Shown here piece after piece: positions 5,190 through 5,328 of a stretch of DNA of 5,328 bases; the first letter of the stretch is position 1; each line of letters opens with the position of its first letter. The notes under the pieces were generated by a model. That model was not told the DNA's origin. It was given only the letters and a program-made list of their open reading frames with translations, and searched no databases. Position numbers and translations under genes: made by a program. Source of the stretch: CAYHSR01 sp043821725 (GTDB lineage Bacteria; Patescibacteriota; Patescibacteriia; Magasanikbacterales; GWA2-37-8). The stretch is taken from assembly GCA_043821725.1 (NCBI GenBank), contig JBDRCM010000007.1, forward strand, positions 1 through 5,328. The letters are read 5' to 3'.

Positions 5190-5328
5190 TTTATTACCAA
5201 GCGAAGTGAGAGAAATGAAAACTTGTTTTCATTTCCGAGCGAGCGCAGGTAAAATACCCCGTGGTCTTGCCACGGGGTAGAGTCGCAGACATTATGCCTT
5301 TTGACCTGATACCCTGTGCTCTTGGCAC
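5188..5328. repeat. Right copy of perfect 141-bp inverted terminal repeat
   Basis: This is the exact reverse complement of positions 1-141. Its hairpins mirror the left copy: the 10-bp stem is 5255-5264/5270-5279, the 11-bp stem is 5212-5222/5225-5235, and the closing pair is 5194-5198/5248-5252. It lies 41 bp beyond the hppA terminator, so it is intergenic. Similarity to the left side continues inward to 5162 with six mismatches. Confidence 0.95.

Noticed and set aside
1..5328. Composite transposon or other mobile element with 141-bp terminal inverted repeats and cargo
   Set aside because: There is no transposase, integrase or replication gene of an element; the contents are core housekeeping genes facing different ways, and the repeat length fits an assembly boundary better.

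Overview
The window looks like a complete short assembly contig from an uncultured bacterium. I suggest a Patescibacteria/CPR-type lineage, with moderate confidence. The pointers are AT-rich DNA, compact gene spacing, a LysM-M23 cell-wall hydrolase with a long basic N-terminus, an H+-pumping pyrophosphatase, and starts without clear Shine-Dalgarno sequences. No marker gene settles the phylum. All three reading frames use the standard code with TAA or TAG stops.

Layout. Positions 1-141 and 5188-5328 are a perfect 141-bp inverted terminal repeat built of hairpins. Similarity continues inward to about 167/5162 at lower identity. Next, on the minus strand and read right to left, come a two-LysM M23 peptidase (2982-1654), a 319-bp intergenic region, tRNA-Cys(GCA) (1334-1264), holA for the DNA polymerase III delta subunit (1262-270), and an intrinsic terminator (222-191). 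On the plus strand lies hppA (3090-5075), a K+-independent-type proton-translocating pyrophosphatase, followed by its own terminator (5111-5146). The peptidase gene and hppA diverge from a 107-bp region that holds two overlapping, opposed sigma-70-type promoters.

The genes are housekeeping: replication clamp loading, translation, cell-wall remodelling and membrane energisation. They do not form one pathway. No transposase, phage or defence gene is present, so the terminal repeats are best read as copies of a dispersed repeat at which the assembly stopped, not as the ends of a cargo-carrying transposon.

The most unusual content is non-coding. The hairpin module inside the terminal repeats occurs a third time, diverged, at 1438-1500 between the peptidase gene and tRNA-Cys. 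Its stems are kept by paired base changes. That third copy sits inside a 174-bp element (1397-1570) that can fold as a three-way junction closed by a stem of about 24 pairs. Other points of interest are holA starting one base after the tRNA 3' end, and an imperfect tandem duplication with two mutually exclusive hairpins in the hppA leader.
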